NCBI GenBank assembly: GCA_025350505.1
Contig: JANXXS010000410.1
Location: forward strand, 26,175-90,174
Origin: Burkholderiales bacterium
GTDB lineage: Bacteria; Pseudomonadota; Gammaproteobacteria; Burkholderiales; Burkholderiaceae_C
Direction: 5' to 3'
DNA: 64,000 nt
Shown here piece by piece: positions 8,053 through 17,329 of the stretch. The notes below the pieces were generated by a model. The model saw nothing but the letters and a program-made list of their open reading frames with translations. It had not been told where the DNA came from and searched no databases. Both the position numbers and the translations under genes were made by a program. Within the stretch, counting starts at the first letter, position 1; every line of letters begins with the position of its first letter.

Positions 8053-10890
8053 ATGACCATCCCGGCCGGTCTGTGGCCCGAGCTCTCGGACTTGCTCGAC
8101 CAGGCAATGGCGCTGGCGCAGCAGGACCGCGCCGCCTGGCTCGCCGAGCGTGCAGGCGATCGGCCCGATCTGGCGCCCCATCTGCGACGGCTGCTCGCCG
8201 CGCATGAGCGGCCCGAGGCGTCGGATCCGTTGCAAACCCGGCCCGCCGAGCTCATGGCCGAGGCGCTGGCGCAGCGCTCGCCGGAACGCGCCGCAGGCGA
8301 CGGGCTCGATCGACCCATGGCCCCGCTCGACGAGGGAGGCATGACTTTGAAGGAGCGCCAGGTCGGACCCTATCGCCTACTGCGGGAGATCGGCGAAGGC
8401 GGCATGGCGACCGTGTGGCTTGCGGAGCGCGCCGATGGTCTGCTCGCGCGGCGCATCGCGTTGAAGCTGCCGCATCTCGGTTGGGGCCGTGCCGCGCTCG
8501 CCGGCCGCATCGCGCGCGAGCGCGCCCTCCTTGCCTCGCTCACCCATCCGAGCATTGCGCGTCTCTACGACGCGGGCATCGCGGACGACGGCCGGCCGTA
8601 TCTCGCGCTCGAGTTCGTCGACGGTCAGGCGATCGACACCTACGCCGCAAAGCGCGGCCTCAGTACGGCCGCGAGGGTCGAGCTCATCGTGCAGGTCGCG
8701 CGCGCCGTCGCCTATGCCCACCACCAGCTCATCATCCATCGGGACCTCAAGCCCTCGAACATCCTCGTCGATGGCGAAGGACGTGTCCGCTTGCTGGACT
8801 TCGGCGTCGCCAAGCTGATCGATCCGGGCGACGCCGACTCGCAGGGTGACGTCACCGTCGCCGGCGGCCGCGCCTTGACACCCCAATACGCGTCGCCCGA
8901 GCAGGTTCGCGGCGATGTCGTCGGCACAGCCTCGGATGTCTATTCGCTCGGCATCGTTGCGCACGAGTTGTTCACCGGCACCAGGCCGTATCACCTGCCG
9001 ACAGGCCTGGGCCTGACGGCACTCGCGGCCGCGCTCGACGCCGTCGAGCGGCGCCCGGCGAGCGAGCTTGCACAGGACGAGGGGGTGCAGCGCAAGCTGC
9101 GGGGCGACCTCGACGCGATCCTCTCCCGCGCCCTCGCCCTCGACCCGGGAGCTCGCTATGCGACCGCCGATGCCTTCGCGGAAGACCTCGAGCGGCACTT
9201 GCGCGGCGAGCCCGTCCGCGCGCGCGCTGCCTCGCGCGCCTATCTCGCGGAGCGCTGGATCCGGCGGCACAAGCTGGAGACGGCGATCGTCGCGGCGCTC
9301 ATCATCGGTGCGGCCGCCCATGCCTACGCCCAGGTGCTCGTGTCGATCGCGATCGGCGCTGGCGCGATCGCCGCGTTGTGGCAACGCAATCGCGCGGTCC
9401 GTCAGGCCGAGATCGCGCAGGCGGCGCTTGCCCGCGGCGAGCAGGTCAAGGACTTCATCGCCTCGATCTTTACCCAGGCGGTGCCGCGCGCGGGCAAGGG
9501 CGGCGTCGTCGCTGCGGTTGACCTGCTGAGGGCGGCGGCGCATCGTGTGGAGGTTGACCTCACCGGCCAGCCGGCTGTCGCCGCCGAGCTCGGCGCGCTC
9601 ATCGGTGCAAGCTTCAACGAGCTCAACGAAGTCCAGGCGGCGATGGCCTGGCTGCCGCGGGCCATCGAGCTCTGCACGCGCGCTTTGGGGCCGATGCACC
9701 GGCTCACGCTGCAAAGCCGCTATCGGCTCGCGGAAGCCACGAACTACCTCGGCGACGCCCAGGCGGCCATCGCGACGCTGCTCCCCCTGATCCGCGACCT
9801 GCGTGCGCTCCTCCTGGCCGGTGACGGCCGGCGCGATGAGATCAAACTGCTCGCGTGCGCCCTAGAGAATCTCGCCATCGCCTACGGCGCGAACGGCCGC
9901 GAGCTGGAAGCGACGTCGGCGCTGAACGAGGGCCTCGAGTTGGCCGAGCACCGCCTGGGCGAAGACAGCGACGAGGCCTTGTCGTTGCGCGTTGCGCTGT
10001 CGAATACGCTGATTCATTTCGGACGAAAGGCGGAGGCGTTGGCGGCGATGGGGTCGGCGCTCGAGATCGCCAGGACAGCCTACGGCGCCCAACGACCGCA
10101 TCGCATGTTGCTGAGCGTCGAGCGAGCCCAGGCCAACGCGATGGCGTCGAACAACCGCCCGGGCGATGCCGCGGTGTTGCTGCGCCAGGCGCTCGCCGAT
10201 GAACGAGCGCTCGATGTCGACGACACGCCGCGGGTACGCGAAGCGATGACGTTTCTGGGCAAGGCACTGCTCTTGAGCGGTTGCCTCGATGAGGCGGCGG
10301 CGCTCTTCGCGGAGGCGACCGCGCTGCTCATCCGGCTGACGGGAGGCACCAACCAGGAAACGGCCGGTGCGCACACCTGGCAGGGACGGACGGCGCTGAT
10401 GCAGGGCGACGGTCCGGCGGCACTCCACTACCTCGGGCAAGCACTCGCCCTGGCCGCGACGCTGCCGGAGGACAACGCATCGCTGCGTCGCAACCGCGAG
10501 TGCCTGCGCTGCTGGGCGCTGGCGCTGGCGGGACACGCCGACGAGGCCTTGACGGCGGCTGATGCGCTGGCCACCGTCGTGGCCCCGCTGGGGCAGAACG
10601 CGCTGCGACTGCAGCTTGCGCGTGCCCAGGCTTTGCGCCGAATGGCGCGCGCCGAACAAGCTCGACATGCCTGCGCGCTGGCGCTTGCCGCGGCCGAAGG
10701 AGGGGAGTGTCCGGCGATCGAGCATGGTCTGTCGTTGCTCGAAGCGGCCCGTGAGCGCTTCGCCGCCGGCGACGAATCAGCCGCGGCCGTGCATTGGAAC
10801 GAGGCGATCGCGGTGTGGAAAGGCGGCCAGGTCGAGAGCGCATCCTGGCAGACATCCCAGTTCGGCTGCTCGAAAGTCACCGAGTTGTAG
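8053..10890 (+). CDS. Membrane Ser/Thr protein kinase with C-terminal TPR domain
   Basis: A 945-aa Hanks-type kinase. The catalytic domain (about 105-385) has the ATP loop GEGGMAT (114-120), the lysine in RRIALK (138), the catalytic loop HRDLKPSN (229-236), the DFG triplet (249-251) and an activation-segment end near TPQYASPEQ, so all core residues are intact. A hydrophobic stretch (about 412-452, two short spans or a hairpin) follows, then about 450 residues of helical TPR-like repeats. The kinase domain faces the cytoplasm. If the hydrophobic stretch is one span the TPR part would be periplasmic; if a hairpin, cytoplasmic. It is the partner of the preceding sigma factor and probably phosphorylates it (inference). 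Confidence 0.92.
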   Translation: MTIPAGLWPELSDLLDQAMALAQQDRAAWLAERAGDRPDLAPHLRRLLAAHERPEASDPLQTRPAELMAEALAQRSPERAAGDGLDRPMAPLDEGGMTLKERQVGPYRLLREIGEGGMATVWLAERADGLLARRIALKLPHLGWGRAALAGRIARERALLASLTHPSIARLYDAGIADDGRPYLALEFVDGQAIDTYAAKRGLSTAARVELIVQVARAVAYAHHQLIIHRDLKPSNILVDGEGRVRLLDFGVAKLIDPGDADSQGDVTVAGGRALTPQYASPEQVRGDVVGTASDVYSLGIVAHELFTGTRPYHLPTGLGLTALAAALDAVERRPASELAQDEGVQRKLRGDLDAILSRALALDPGARYATADAFAEDLERHLRGEPVRARAASRAYLAERWIRRHKLETAIVAALIIGAAAHAYAQVLVSIAIGAGAIAALWQRNRAVRQAEIAQAALARGEQVKDFIASIFTQAVPRAGKGGVVAAVDLLRAAAHRVEVDLTGQPAVAAELGALIGASFNELNEVQAAMAWLPRAIELCTRALGPMHRLTLQSRYRLAEATNYLGDAQAAIATLLPLIRDLRALLLAGDGRRDEIKLLACALENLAIAYGANGRELEATSALNEGLELAEHRLGEDSDEALSLRVALSNTLIHFGRKAEALAAMGSALEIARTAYGAQRPHRMLLSVERAQANAMASNNRPGDAAVLLRQALADERALDVDDTPRVREAMTFLGKALLLSGCLDEAAALFAEATALLIRLTGGTNQETAGAHTWQGRTALMQGDGPAALHYLGQALALAATLPEDNASLRRNRECLRCWALALAGHADEALTAADALATVVAPLGQNALRLQLARAQALRRMARAEQARHACALALAAAEGGECPAIEHGLSLLEAARERFAAGDESAAAVHWNEAIAVWKGGQVESASWQTSQFGCSKVTEL

Positions 10891-11025
10891 TCCGTCGCCG
10901 ACGCGCGACCGGCGCCTTCGGTGGGGACAGAGCGCCGCCGTCCGACGCAGTCCATCCCAACATGGGGTTACGGTGATGCATGGCCGCGATGCGGTTCATC
11001 TTTTGAACACTCCCAAGGAGCCAAC

Positions 11026-11307
11026 ATGAACGACACCACCGTACAGACCGACGTTGCGCGCGAACAGGCCTATTGGCGCTCGCACTTCCGCAACCGCTCG
11101 TACGTCGCCTCCGACGACGTGTACGACGACTACGGGCCGGCCTTCGACTACGGCATCGACGCCCACGGGCGGCACGATGGGCGCCGCTTCGAAGACGTCG
11201 AATCGGAGCTCGCGCGCGACTGGGACAAGTTCAAGGGCCAGTCCAAGCTGACCTGGGAGTGCGCCAAGGGCGCCGTCCGCGACGCCTGGAATCGCCTTAC
11301 CGACTGA
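11026..11307 (+). CDS. Small conserved hypothetical protein with CsbD-like C-terminus
   Basis: A 93-aa acidic, soluble-looking protein. The N-terminal half is rich in Tyr and Asp (YDDYGPAFDYGIDAHGRHDG). The C-terminal half, RDWDKFKGQSKLTWECAKGA, resembles the repeats of CsbD/YjbJ stress proteins. No catalytic motif or signal peptide is visible. The start is fixed by AAGGAG seven bases before the ATG. It stands alone after the kinase gene and ends at a strong hairpin. A general-stress role would be a guess from the CsbD likeness. Confidence 0.75.
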   Translation: MNDTTVQTDVAREQAYWRSHFRNRSYVASDDVYDDYGPAFDYGIDAHGRHDGRRFEDVESELARDWDKFKGQSKLTWECAKGAVRDAWNRLTD

Positions 11308-11324
11308 TCTTGAGTGAACCACGG

Positions 11325-11346
11325 GCAGGGCGCCGCGGCGCCCTGC
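11325..11346 (+). terminator. Perfect 22-bp palindrome, probable terminator hairpin
   Basis: GCAGGGCGCCG joined to its exact complement, 17 nt after the stop of the small CsbD-like gene. The stem is very GC-rich, but only TT follows it, so it is an imperfect intrinsic terminator. Confidence 0.5.
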
Positions 11347-11451
11347 TTGCGCGTCGGGCGGCTGGTCGAACGAGGGCGACAATAGCTGCATGCATATCGG
11401 CCGTTCTGGGAAGAGAGCTTGGTTCGGGCAGTCGCTCGTCGGGGTGGACGC

Positions 11452-12114
11452 ATGATCCGCGTCAGCGCCTTCCGCTGGGTACCGCCCTTCGCCCAGGGCT
11501 TGGTTCGCGACCTGCGGGTGCGCTGGGCGCTCGAGGAAGCGGGCCTGCCGTACGAAGTCATGCTGATCGGCCCCGACGAGCAGAAGTCGGAGAGCTACCG
11601 CAGGCTGCAACCTTTCGGCCAGGTGCCGGCGATCGACGACGACGGCCTGGTGCTGTTCGAGTCGTGCGCCATCGTCATGCATCTCGGCCAGCGTTCGGAA
11701 GCGCTGATGCCGCGCGACGATCCGGCGCAGGCCCGCGTTCGAACCTGGATGCTGGCGGCGTTGAACACGATCGAGCCGCCGATCACGACCCTCAACGTCA
11801 TCGATCTGCAGCCCGGCGGCGCGCCGGCCGGCGCGAAAGACATGCGCGACTCGGTCGTCGCCCGCATCGGCGGCCGGCTCGACAGCCTGGCCGCCTTCCT
11901 CGGCGGTCGCGAGAACCTGGTCGAGGAGCGTTTCACTGCCGCCGACCTGCTCATGACGACGGTGCTGCGCATCCTGCGCACCACCGATCTGGTGAGCAAG
12001 CGACCGACCCTGGAGGCCTATCGCTTGCGCCACGAGGCGCGGCCGACGTTCCAGAAAGCGCTGGCCGCGCAGATGGCGACGTTCGCGAAACACGCGCCGC
12101 CGGTGAAGCAGTAG
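11452..12114 (+). CDS. Glutathione S-transferase family protein
   Basis: A 220-aa protein with the GST fold. The N-terminal thioredoxin-like domain has the LRVRWALEEAGLPYEVMLI strand-helix-strand, the cis-proline segment FGQVPAIDDDGLVLFES and the glutathione-binding ES pair. An all-helical C-terminal domain ends with FTAADLLMTTVLRI, the N-capping box of GSTs. Conjugation or peroxidase activity toward an unknown electrophile is expected in the cytoplasm. The start at 11452 is chosen because the 11 codons upstream of it (RAVARRGGR) do not fit a GST. It converges on the acyl-CoA dehydrogenase gene. Confidence 0.88.
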   Translation: MIRVSAFRWVPPFAQGLVRDLRVRWALEEAGLPYEVMLIGPDEQKSESYRRLQPFGQVPAIDDDGLVLFESCAIVMHLGQRSEALMPRDDPAQARVRTWMLAALNTIEPPITTLNVIDLQPGGAPAGAKDMRDSVVARIGGRLDSLAAFLGGRENLVEERFTAADLLMTTVLRILRTTDLVSKRPTLEAYRLRHEARPTFQKALAAQMATFAKHAPPVKQ

Positions 12115-12165
12115 CCGAGCTGTCGCGCCGGACCTACGCCGTCGCGGCCCACGCCGCCTTCGACC

Positions 12166-13341
12166 TCACATGCTTTCGGCGTACAGCTCGCGGCCGATCA
12201 GCATGCGCCGGATCTCGCTCGTGCCGGCGCCGATCTCGTAGAGCTTGGCGTCGCGCCACAAGCGACCGGCCGGGTATTCGTTGGTGTAGCCGACGCCGCC
12301 GAGCGCCTGGATCGCTTCGCCGGCCATCCAGGTCGCTTTCTCGGCCGAGTAGAGGATGGCGCCGGCCGCGTCCTTGCGCAGCGTGCGCGCGTGGTCGCCG
12401 CGATCGCAGGCCTGGCCCACCGCATAGACGTAGGCGCGCGACGCCGACCAGGTGGTGTACATGTCGGCGACCTTGCCCTGCATGAGCTGGAACTCGCCGA
12501 TCGACTGGCCGAATTGCTTGCGCTCGTGAATGAAGGGCAGCACGACATCCATGCAGGCGGCCATGATGCCCAGCGGCCCACCCGAAAGCACGGCGCGCTC
12601 GTAGTCGAGGCCGCTCATCAGCACCTTGACGCCACCGCCCTCCTTGCCGAGCACGTTCTCGGCCGGCACTTCGCAATCCTGGAAAAAGACCGGATACGTG
12701 TTCGAGCCACGCATGCCGAGCTTGTCGAGCTTGGTGCCGAACGACAGGCCCTTGAAGCCCTTCTCGATGATGAAGGCGGTAATGCCGCTCGGGCCGCCAT
12801 TGATGTCGGTCTTGGCGTAGACGATCATCGTGTCGGCATCGCCGCCGTTGGTGATCCACATCTTCGAGCCGTTCAGCACATAGCGGTCGCCCTTCAGGTC
12901 GGCGCGGAGCTTCATGCTCACCACGTCGGAGCCGGCGTTCGGCTCGCTCATCGCCAGCGCGCCGACGTGCTCGCCCGAGACCAGCTTGGGCAGGTACTTC
13001 TGCTTCTGCGCCTCGCTGCCGTTGCGGTGCATCTGGTTCACCGCCAGGTTCGAGTGCGCGCCGTACGAGAGTCCGACCGACGCCGAAGCTCGCGACACCT
13101 CCTCCATGGCGACGATGTGCGCCAGGTAGCCGAGATCGCTACCGCCGTACTCCTCTTTCACGGTCATGCCGTGCAGGCCGAGGGCGCCGAGTTTTTTCCA
13201 GAGGTCGGCCGGAAATAGGTTGTTCGCGTCGATCTCGGCCGCGCGCGGCGCGATCTCGTCGTCGGCGAACTGCTGCACGGTATCGCGCAGCATGCCGATC
13301 GTCTCGCCGAGGTCGAAAGCGAGGCCAGGCAGATGAGGCAT
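12166..13341 (-). CDS. ivd: Isovaleryl-CoA dehydrogenase
   Basis: A 391-aa acyl-CoA dehydrogenase that oxidises isovaleryl-CoA to 3-methylcrotonyl-CoA with FAD, feeding the MccAB step encoded at the left edge. The domains are complete: helical N-terminus, the FAD/substrate beta-domain ([37 protein letters not shown]) and the C-terminal helical domain ([36 protein letters not shown]). The catalytic base of the isovaleryl subgroup, the Glu in [14 protein letters not shown] between helices G and H, is present. This distinguishes it from most acyl-CoA dehydrogenases, whose base lies near the C-terminus. The ATG at 13341 starts [15 protein letters not shown]. Confidence 0.95.
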   Translation of the reverse strand: MPHLPGLAFDLGETIGMLRDTVQQFADDEIAPRAAEIDANNLFPADLWKKLGALGLHGMTVKEEYGGSDLGYLAHIVAMEEVSRASASVGLSYGAHSNLAVNQMHRNGSEAQKQKYLPKLVSGEHVGALAMSEPNAGSDVVSMKLRADLKGDRYVLNGSKMWITNGGDADTMIVYAKTDINGGPSGITAFIIEKGFKGLSFGTKLDKLGMRGSNTYPVFFQDCEVPAENVLGKEGGGVKVLMSGLDYERAVLSGGPLGIMAACMDVVLPFIHERKQFGQSIGEFQLMQGKVADMYTTWSASRAYVYAVGQACDRGDHARTLRKDAAGAILYSAEKATWMAGEAIQALGGVGYTNEYPAGRLWRDAKLYEIGAGTSEIRRMLIGRELYAESM

Positions 13342-13396
13342 GGTGGGTGGCTTTCGCAAACGTTCTTGAGGGAAACGCGAGCTTAGCCGGGGCGCC

Positions 13397-14188
13397 TCAC
13401 CACTTGTTGCGCAGCTCGCGCAGCTTGACGAATACCGTCTTCGGATCGGGCTTGTCTGGCAGGTCGGGAAACGCCCCGCGCAGCGCCGCGATGACGCTCG
13501 GGCTGGACAGGCGCAGAAAGGTGTTGATCCGCTTTTCTTCGCGCAGCGTCGTGACCCGGCCGGTTGCCGGGTCCTGCCCCGCCACCTCGGGCAGCAGTGC
13601 CTCCGCGGCGGCGTTGTCGGGCTCGCGCGCGAGGGTGAAGCGCAGGTTGTTCTCGATGTAGTCGTGGCCCGGATAGACAAGGGTGTCCTCGGGCAACCTG
13701 GCGAGCTGATCGACGAAGGTCGCGTACAGATCCTCGGCATTGCCGCCGTTGTGGCAGTTGCCGGCGCCGGCGTTGAACAGCGTGTCGCCGGAGAAGAGGG
13801 CCGGCGTCTCGGTGTGCGAGCGCAGGCAGATGTGGCACATCGTGTGGCCCGGCGTGTCCAGGCATTCGAGCTCGACGGTCTTGCCGACCTTGATCACGTC
13901 GCCGGCCTTGACGCCGCGATCGACGCCGGCGATGCGCGAGCCCGCGTTGTAGTGCGCGATCACCTTGGCGCCGGTCGCCGCGACGACGGCGGCATTGCCG
14001 CCGGTGTGGTCGTGATGCTCGTGGGTGTTGAGGATCTGCGTGATCTGCCAGCCTTTGACCCGGGCCGCATTCAGGCATTTCTCGTGATCGAGCGGATCGA
14101 TCGCCAGGGCCTCGCCGCTTTCCGGGCAAGCGATCAGGTAGTTGTAGTTGCGGTAGGCGTTGCCGGTCCAGATACGCTCGACGATCAT
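13397..14188 (-). CDS. gloB: Hydroxyacylglutathione hydrolase (glyoxalase II)
   Basis: A 263-aa metallo-beta-lactamase-fold enzyme that hydrolyses S-lactoylglutathione to lactate and glutathione, the second step of methylglyoxal detoxification. The metal-binding motif [10 protein letters not shown] is near residue 55, followed by DTPGHTMCH, the Asp ligand in SGDTLF and the last His in [14 protein letters not shown]. The C-terminal helical substrate domain ends with [11 protein letters not shown]. Full length for GloB. It ends 56 nt from the dehydrogenase gene on the same strand and may be co-transcribed with it. Confidence 0.93.
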   Translation of the reverse strand: MIVERIWTGNAYRNYNYLIACPESGEALAIDPLDHEKCLNAARVKGWQITQILNTHEHHDHTGGNAAVVAATGAKVIAHYNAGSRIAGVDRGVKAGDVIKVGKTVELECLDTPGHTMCHICLRSHTETPALFSGDTLFNAGAGNCHNGGNAEDLYATFVDQLARLPEDTLVYPGHDYIENNLRFTLAREPDNAAAEALLPEVAGQDPATGRVTTLREEKRINTFLRLSSPSVIAALRGAFPDLPDKPDPKTVFVKLRELRNKW

Positions 14189-14249
14189 GCTTGCTCCAGA
14201 GGTCGGATCGACCGCCGGCGATCATGCCACCGCAGCCCCTGCCCTTCGC

Positions 14250-15461
14250 TCAGGCGAGCCTGTCCACGGCTGCTTCGAGCCGATCGATGTCGCTCTCGTC
14301 GTTGTAGACCTGCATCGAGAGCCGGGCCCAGAGGGCACCGTTGCGCACGATCACCGGCACCTCGATGCCATGCTCGAACAGCAGCGCGTCGCGCAGCCGT
14401 TGAGAAGTCGCGACGTCGGCCGGACCCAGGCGCTCCGGGAGGGGCACGCTGACCATGCAGCCGACCATCGCCTCCGGTGTGGTCCAGCGATGACCCCAGC
14501 GCTCGGACAGGCGTTGCGCGCTCTGCCAGGCAAGACGATGGTTGTGCGCGCGCATCGCAGCGAGGCCGAGCGCGTCGTGCATGAAGTCGAGGGCCGCGGG
14601 CGCGGCCAGCCAGGGCGAAGGATCGCGCGTGCCGGTCCAGTCGAATTCCTGCAGCCAGTCGTCGTTGGTGATGCCCCACGAGATCACGCCTGGGTGCAGT
14701 CCCGCGCGCCGCTCCGGTGCGGCCCACAGCACGCCGCAGCTGCGCGGCACGAAGCACCACTTGTGCAGATTGGCCGCGTACCAATCGACGCCCAGGCTTT
14801 CGATGTCGACGTCGATCGCGCCCGGCGCGTGCGCGCCGTCGACGAGCACCGGCACGCCTCGCGAGCGGCAGACCATGGCCATCTCGGCCAATGGCATGAC
14901 GAGCGCCGTTTCCGAGCTGACGTGGTCTAGCAAGGCGAGGCGTGTGCGCGGCGTGATCGCGCGCTCGACGGCGTCGACGAAGGCCGGCGCGTCGGTCGCG
15001 GGGAACGGCAACTTCACGACGTTGATCGTGACGCCACGCTGGCGGGCGATGAAGGCCGCGGCGCGCGCCACGCCGCCATAAGCCTGGTCGGGGATGAGGA
15101 TCTCATCGCCGGGCTCGAAGTCGATCGAGCGAAGTACGGCGTTGACGCCGCTGCTCGCGTTGTCGACGAACACCAGGCCATCGCCGCTCGCACCGAGGAA
15201 CGCGGCGACCCGGTCGGCGGCGGGGCGCAGGCGGGGCGCCTCCGGTGGCGCCGACATGCCCAGGCTCATGAGCTCTCGGATCATGAAGCGCGACGGATGG
15301 CGCTCGATCTCGTCGAGCAGGTCGGCGCGGGCGCGCATGACGGCGAGCGGCGTCACGCCGACCGTGCCGTGATTCAGGTAGACGCCGCCCGGCTCGAGCG
15401 GAAACTCGGCCAGCATGGCGCGGCCGAACGACGGCGGCGGGGTGATCTGCGTATCGGGCAT
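14250..15461 (-). CDS. Class V aminotransferase (isopenicillin-N-epimerase/desulfurase-like)
   Basis: A 403-aa fold-type I PLP enzyme. Key elements are FEPGDEILIPDQAYGGV, the PLP-Asp segment VLVDGAHAPGAIDVD, and the Schiff-base lysine in AANLHKWCFVPR. A mobile cysteine loop typical of true cysteine desulfurases is not evident, and the overall sequence resembles the isopenicillin-N-epimerase-like branch. The substrate is not predictable. The ATG at 15461 gives MPDTQITPPPSFGRAMLAEF; the frame stays open upstream into low-complexity sequence antisense to other genes. It lies downstream of the SH3/proline-rich gene. Confidence 0.85.
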   Translation of the reverse strand: MPDTQITPPPSFGRAMLAEFPLEPGGVYLNHGTVGVTPLAVMRARADLLDEIERHPSRFMIRELMSLGMSAPPEAPRLRPAADRVAAFLGASGDGLVFVDNASSGVNAVLRSIDFEPGDEILIPDQAYGGVARAAAFIARQRGVTINVVKLPFPATDAPAFVDAVERAITPRTRLALLDHVSSETALVMPLAEMAMVCRSRGVPVLVDGAHAPGAIDVDIESLGVDWYAANLHKWCFVPRSCGVLWAAPERRAGLHPGVISWGITNDDWLQEFDWTGTRDPSPWLAAPAALDFMHDALGLAAMRAHNHRLAWQSAQRLSERWGHRWTTPEAMVGCMVSVPLPERLGPADVATSQRLRDALLFEHGIEVPVIVRNGALWARLSMQVYNDESDIDRLEAAVDRLA

Positions 15462-15501
15462 CACCGCATTTTGTCGCGCCGGCGCACAGCCGGCGGCCGG
15501 A

Positions 15502-15810
15502 TCAGCGCTCCGGGGGCCGCGGGCCTTCGCCCCGACGGTCGTTGCCGCCCCGATCGCCCGGCGGGCGCTCGCCACCAGGCGGTCGACCCGGTAGACGGCC
15601 TTCCGGTGGACGTCCTTCCGGCGGACGCCCTTCCGGCGGACGCCCCTCAGGCGGGCGGGCCACCGGCGGCGGCCGCGGCGCGGGTGGCGGGCGCAGCACT
15701 GGCGGCGGCCGGTTGTCGCCTGGTGGGCGACCGATCGGCGGGTGCGGCGCGACCGGCGGCCGCATGACAGGCCGTCCCGGCCGCATCGGCGGCGCATGGT
15801 TCTCCCAGCG
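15502..15810 (-). other. Proline-rich tail in frame with the SH3 protein, after a TGA
   Basis: Directly after the TGA at 15811-15813, the same frame stays open for 102 codons and a stop. It reads RWENHAPPMRPGRP and then a Pro/Arg/Gly-rich tail with four tandem PPEGR units. Relatives of this SH3 family commonly carry a fused proline-rich tail, so this looks like the detached C-terminus. It has no good start or ribosome-binding site of its own. A CGA-to-TGA change, a sequencing error or readthrough are the options. Confidence 0.6.
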
Positions 15811-16188
15811 TCAGCGATCGCGGAACCAGGGCCGGTTCGGATAGTACGAGCCCCAGTAGTTGCCGATCGAGAAGCTGATGATCGGAATGCCGACCACCGA
15901 GCCGTACATCTGCAGCGGCCGCTCTTGGTCCTGGAACGGGTAGATGATGTTGCCGGCGAAGACCCAGCCGCGCACGTTGCCCGGGGCGATCACGTCGCAC
16001 CAACCGTAGCCGTCGGTGCAGCCCTGAACGGCGAGCGGCGTTCCCGGGCCGTAGCTGGCGACCAGCGGGTAGTCGCGGGCAGGACCGGCGCGCATGTTGA
16101 TCTGCTTGGCGCTGTGCGCGTCCTGTGCGGACGCCACTGCAGGCATTACCGCCGCGACCACGACCCAGGCGAGATGCTTGACGTTCAT
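15811..16188 (-). CDS. Secreted bacterial SH3-domain protein
   Basis: A 125-aa exported protein with a signal peptide (residues 1 to about 21, ending ASA-QD) and one bacterial SH3 domain: KQINMRAGPARDYPLVASYG, CTDGYGWCDVIAPGNVRGWV. It ends with the aromatic segment IGNYWGSYYPNRPWFRDR. SH3 domains of this type usually bind peptidoglycan, so a periplasmic wall-associated role is likely. The TGA after FRDR is followed in frame by a 102-codon proline-rich tail, so the gene may be a truncated form of a longer protein. The function is otherwise unknown. Confidence 0.8.
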   Translation of the reverse strand: MNVKHLAWVVVAAVMPAVASAQDAHSAKQINMRAGPARDYPLVASYGPGTPLAVQGCTDGYGWCDVIAPGNVRGWVFAGNIIYPFQDQERPLQMYGSVVGIPIISFSIGNYWGSYYPNRPWFRDR

Positions 16189-16228
16189 GAGGGTCTCCGT
16201 GCCGACCGATCTGCCGCGCCGACCGGAA

Positions 16229-16253
16229 CTCTTGGCACACGACGTGCCGAGAG
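16229..16253 (-). terminator. Possible hairpin terminator after the aldo/keto reductase
   Basis: CTCTTGGCAC (16229-16238) pairs with GTGCCGAGAG (16244-16253) through one G-U pair around a 5-nt loop, 5 nt beyond the reductase stop. There is no U-tract, so termination is uncertain. Confidence 0.35.
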
Positions 16254-16257
16254 GGCC

Positions 16258-17316
16258 CTAGGCGGCCGGTGCGCGCCCCGCCTCGGCGAGCTGCTTGCGC
16301 CGCACCTCGCCCTGGCGCGTGAACATCCAGCCCGGGTATTCGGAAGGCAGCCGGCTCACCGCGTCGAGCCGCTTCAGCTCGTCGGCACCGAGCGCGACGG
16401 TGGTGGCACCGATATTGTCGGCAAGCTGCTCGGCCTTCTTGGCGCCGATGATCACGCTCGTCACCTGCGGCTGGTGCAAGAGCCAGGCAAGCGCGACCTG
16501 CGCCACCGAGGCGCCGCGCTGGCCGGCGATCTCGCGCATGACGTCGACGCAATCGAAGGCGCGCTCCTTGTTCACCGGCGGGAAGTCGAACGAAGTGCGG
16601 CGGCTGCCTTCTTCGGCCTTCGCGTCGCGTCCGTACTTGCCGCTCAGCAAGCCGCCGGCGAGCGGGCTCCAGACCATCAGGCCGAGGCCTTCGCTCTGCA
16701 GCATCGGCATCAGCTCGCGCTCGAGGTCGCGGCCGGCGATCGTGTAGTAGGCCTGCAGGCTCTCGAAGCGGGCCAGGCCGAGCCGCTCGGAAATGCCGAG
16801 CGCCTTCGTGATCTGCCAGGCCGCCCAGTTCGAGACGCCGACGTAGCGCACATGGCCGTGCTGGACCATCGTGTCGAGCGCGCGCACTGTTTCCTCGATC
16901 GGCGTCGCCGGGTCGAAGCCGTGGATCTGGTAGAGGTCGACGTGCTCGAGCTGCATGCGCTTCAGGCTCGCCTGCAGGCCGGCGACGATATGGCTGCGCG
17001 TTGCGCCGCGCATGTTCGCGCCCGGCCCGGTCTCGCCGAACACCTTGGTCGCGACGACGACGTTCTCGCGCGGCACCTTCAGGTTCTTCAGCGCCTGGCC
17101 GGTGATCTCTTCGGAGCGGCCGCCGGCATAGACGTCGGCGGTGTCGATGAAATTGATGCCGGCGTCGAGCGAGCTGCCGACGATGCGCTCCGACTCTTCC
17201 TGCTGCAGCTGGCCGATCTTCGACCACATGCCCTCGCTGCCGCCGCCGAAGGTCATGGTGCCGAGGCAGAGCTCGGAGACGAACAGGCCGGTGCGGCCGA
17301 GGGGCTTGTATTTCAT
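16258..17316 (-). CDS. Aldo/keto reductase
   Basis: A 352-aa (beta/alpha)8 NADPH-dependent oxidoreductase. The tetrad is visible: Asp and Tyr in INFIDTADVYAGGRSEE, Lys in VVVATKVFGE and His in VDLYQIHGFD. The coenzyme-binding C-terminal motif SVIIGAKKAEQLADNI is present. It resembles the YajO/Tas-like branch. It would reduce aldehydes or ketones in the cytoplasm, substrate unknown. It starts 13 nt after the stop of the Old Yellow Enzyme gene, so the two reductases probably form an operon. The start at 17316 is chosen because MKYKPLGRTGLFVSELCLG is the standard N-terminus and upstream codons are unrelated. Confidence 0.9.
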   Translation of the reverse strand: MKYKPLGRTGLFVSELCLGTMTFGGGSEGMWSKIGQLQQEESERIVGSSLDAGINFIDTADVYAGGRSEEITGQALKNLKVPRENVVVATKVFGETGPGANMRGATRSHIVAGLQASLKRMQLEHVDLYQIHGFDPATPIEETVRALDTMVQHGHVRYVGVSNWAAWQITKALGISERLGLARFESLQAYYTIAGRDLERELMPMLQSEGLGLMVWSPLAGGLLSGKYGRDAKAEEGSRRTSFDFPPVNKERAFDCVDVMREIAGQRGASVAQVALAWLLHQPQVTSVIIGAKKAEQLADNIGATTVALGADELKRLDAVSRLPSEYPGWMFTRQGEVRRKQLAEAGRAPAA

Positions 17317-17329
17317 GGCTTCCTTCTTT

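Noticed and set aside
15590-15655. Short tandem repeats that could suggest a CRISPR
   Set aside because: They are 15-bp units coding PPEGR with no spacers, part of a proline-rich tail.
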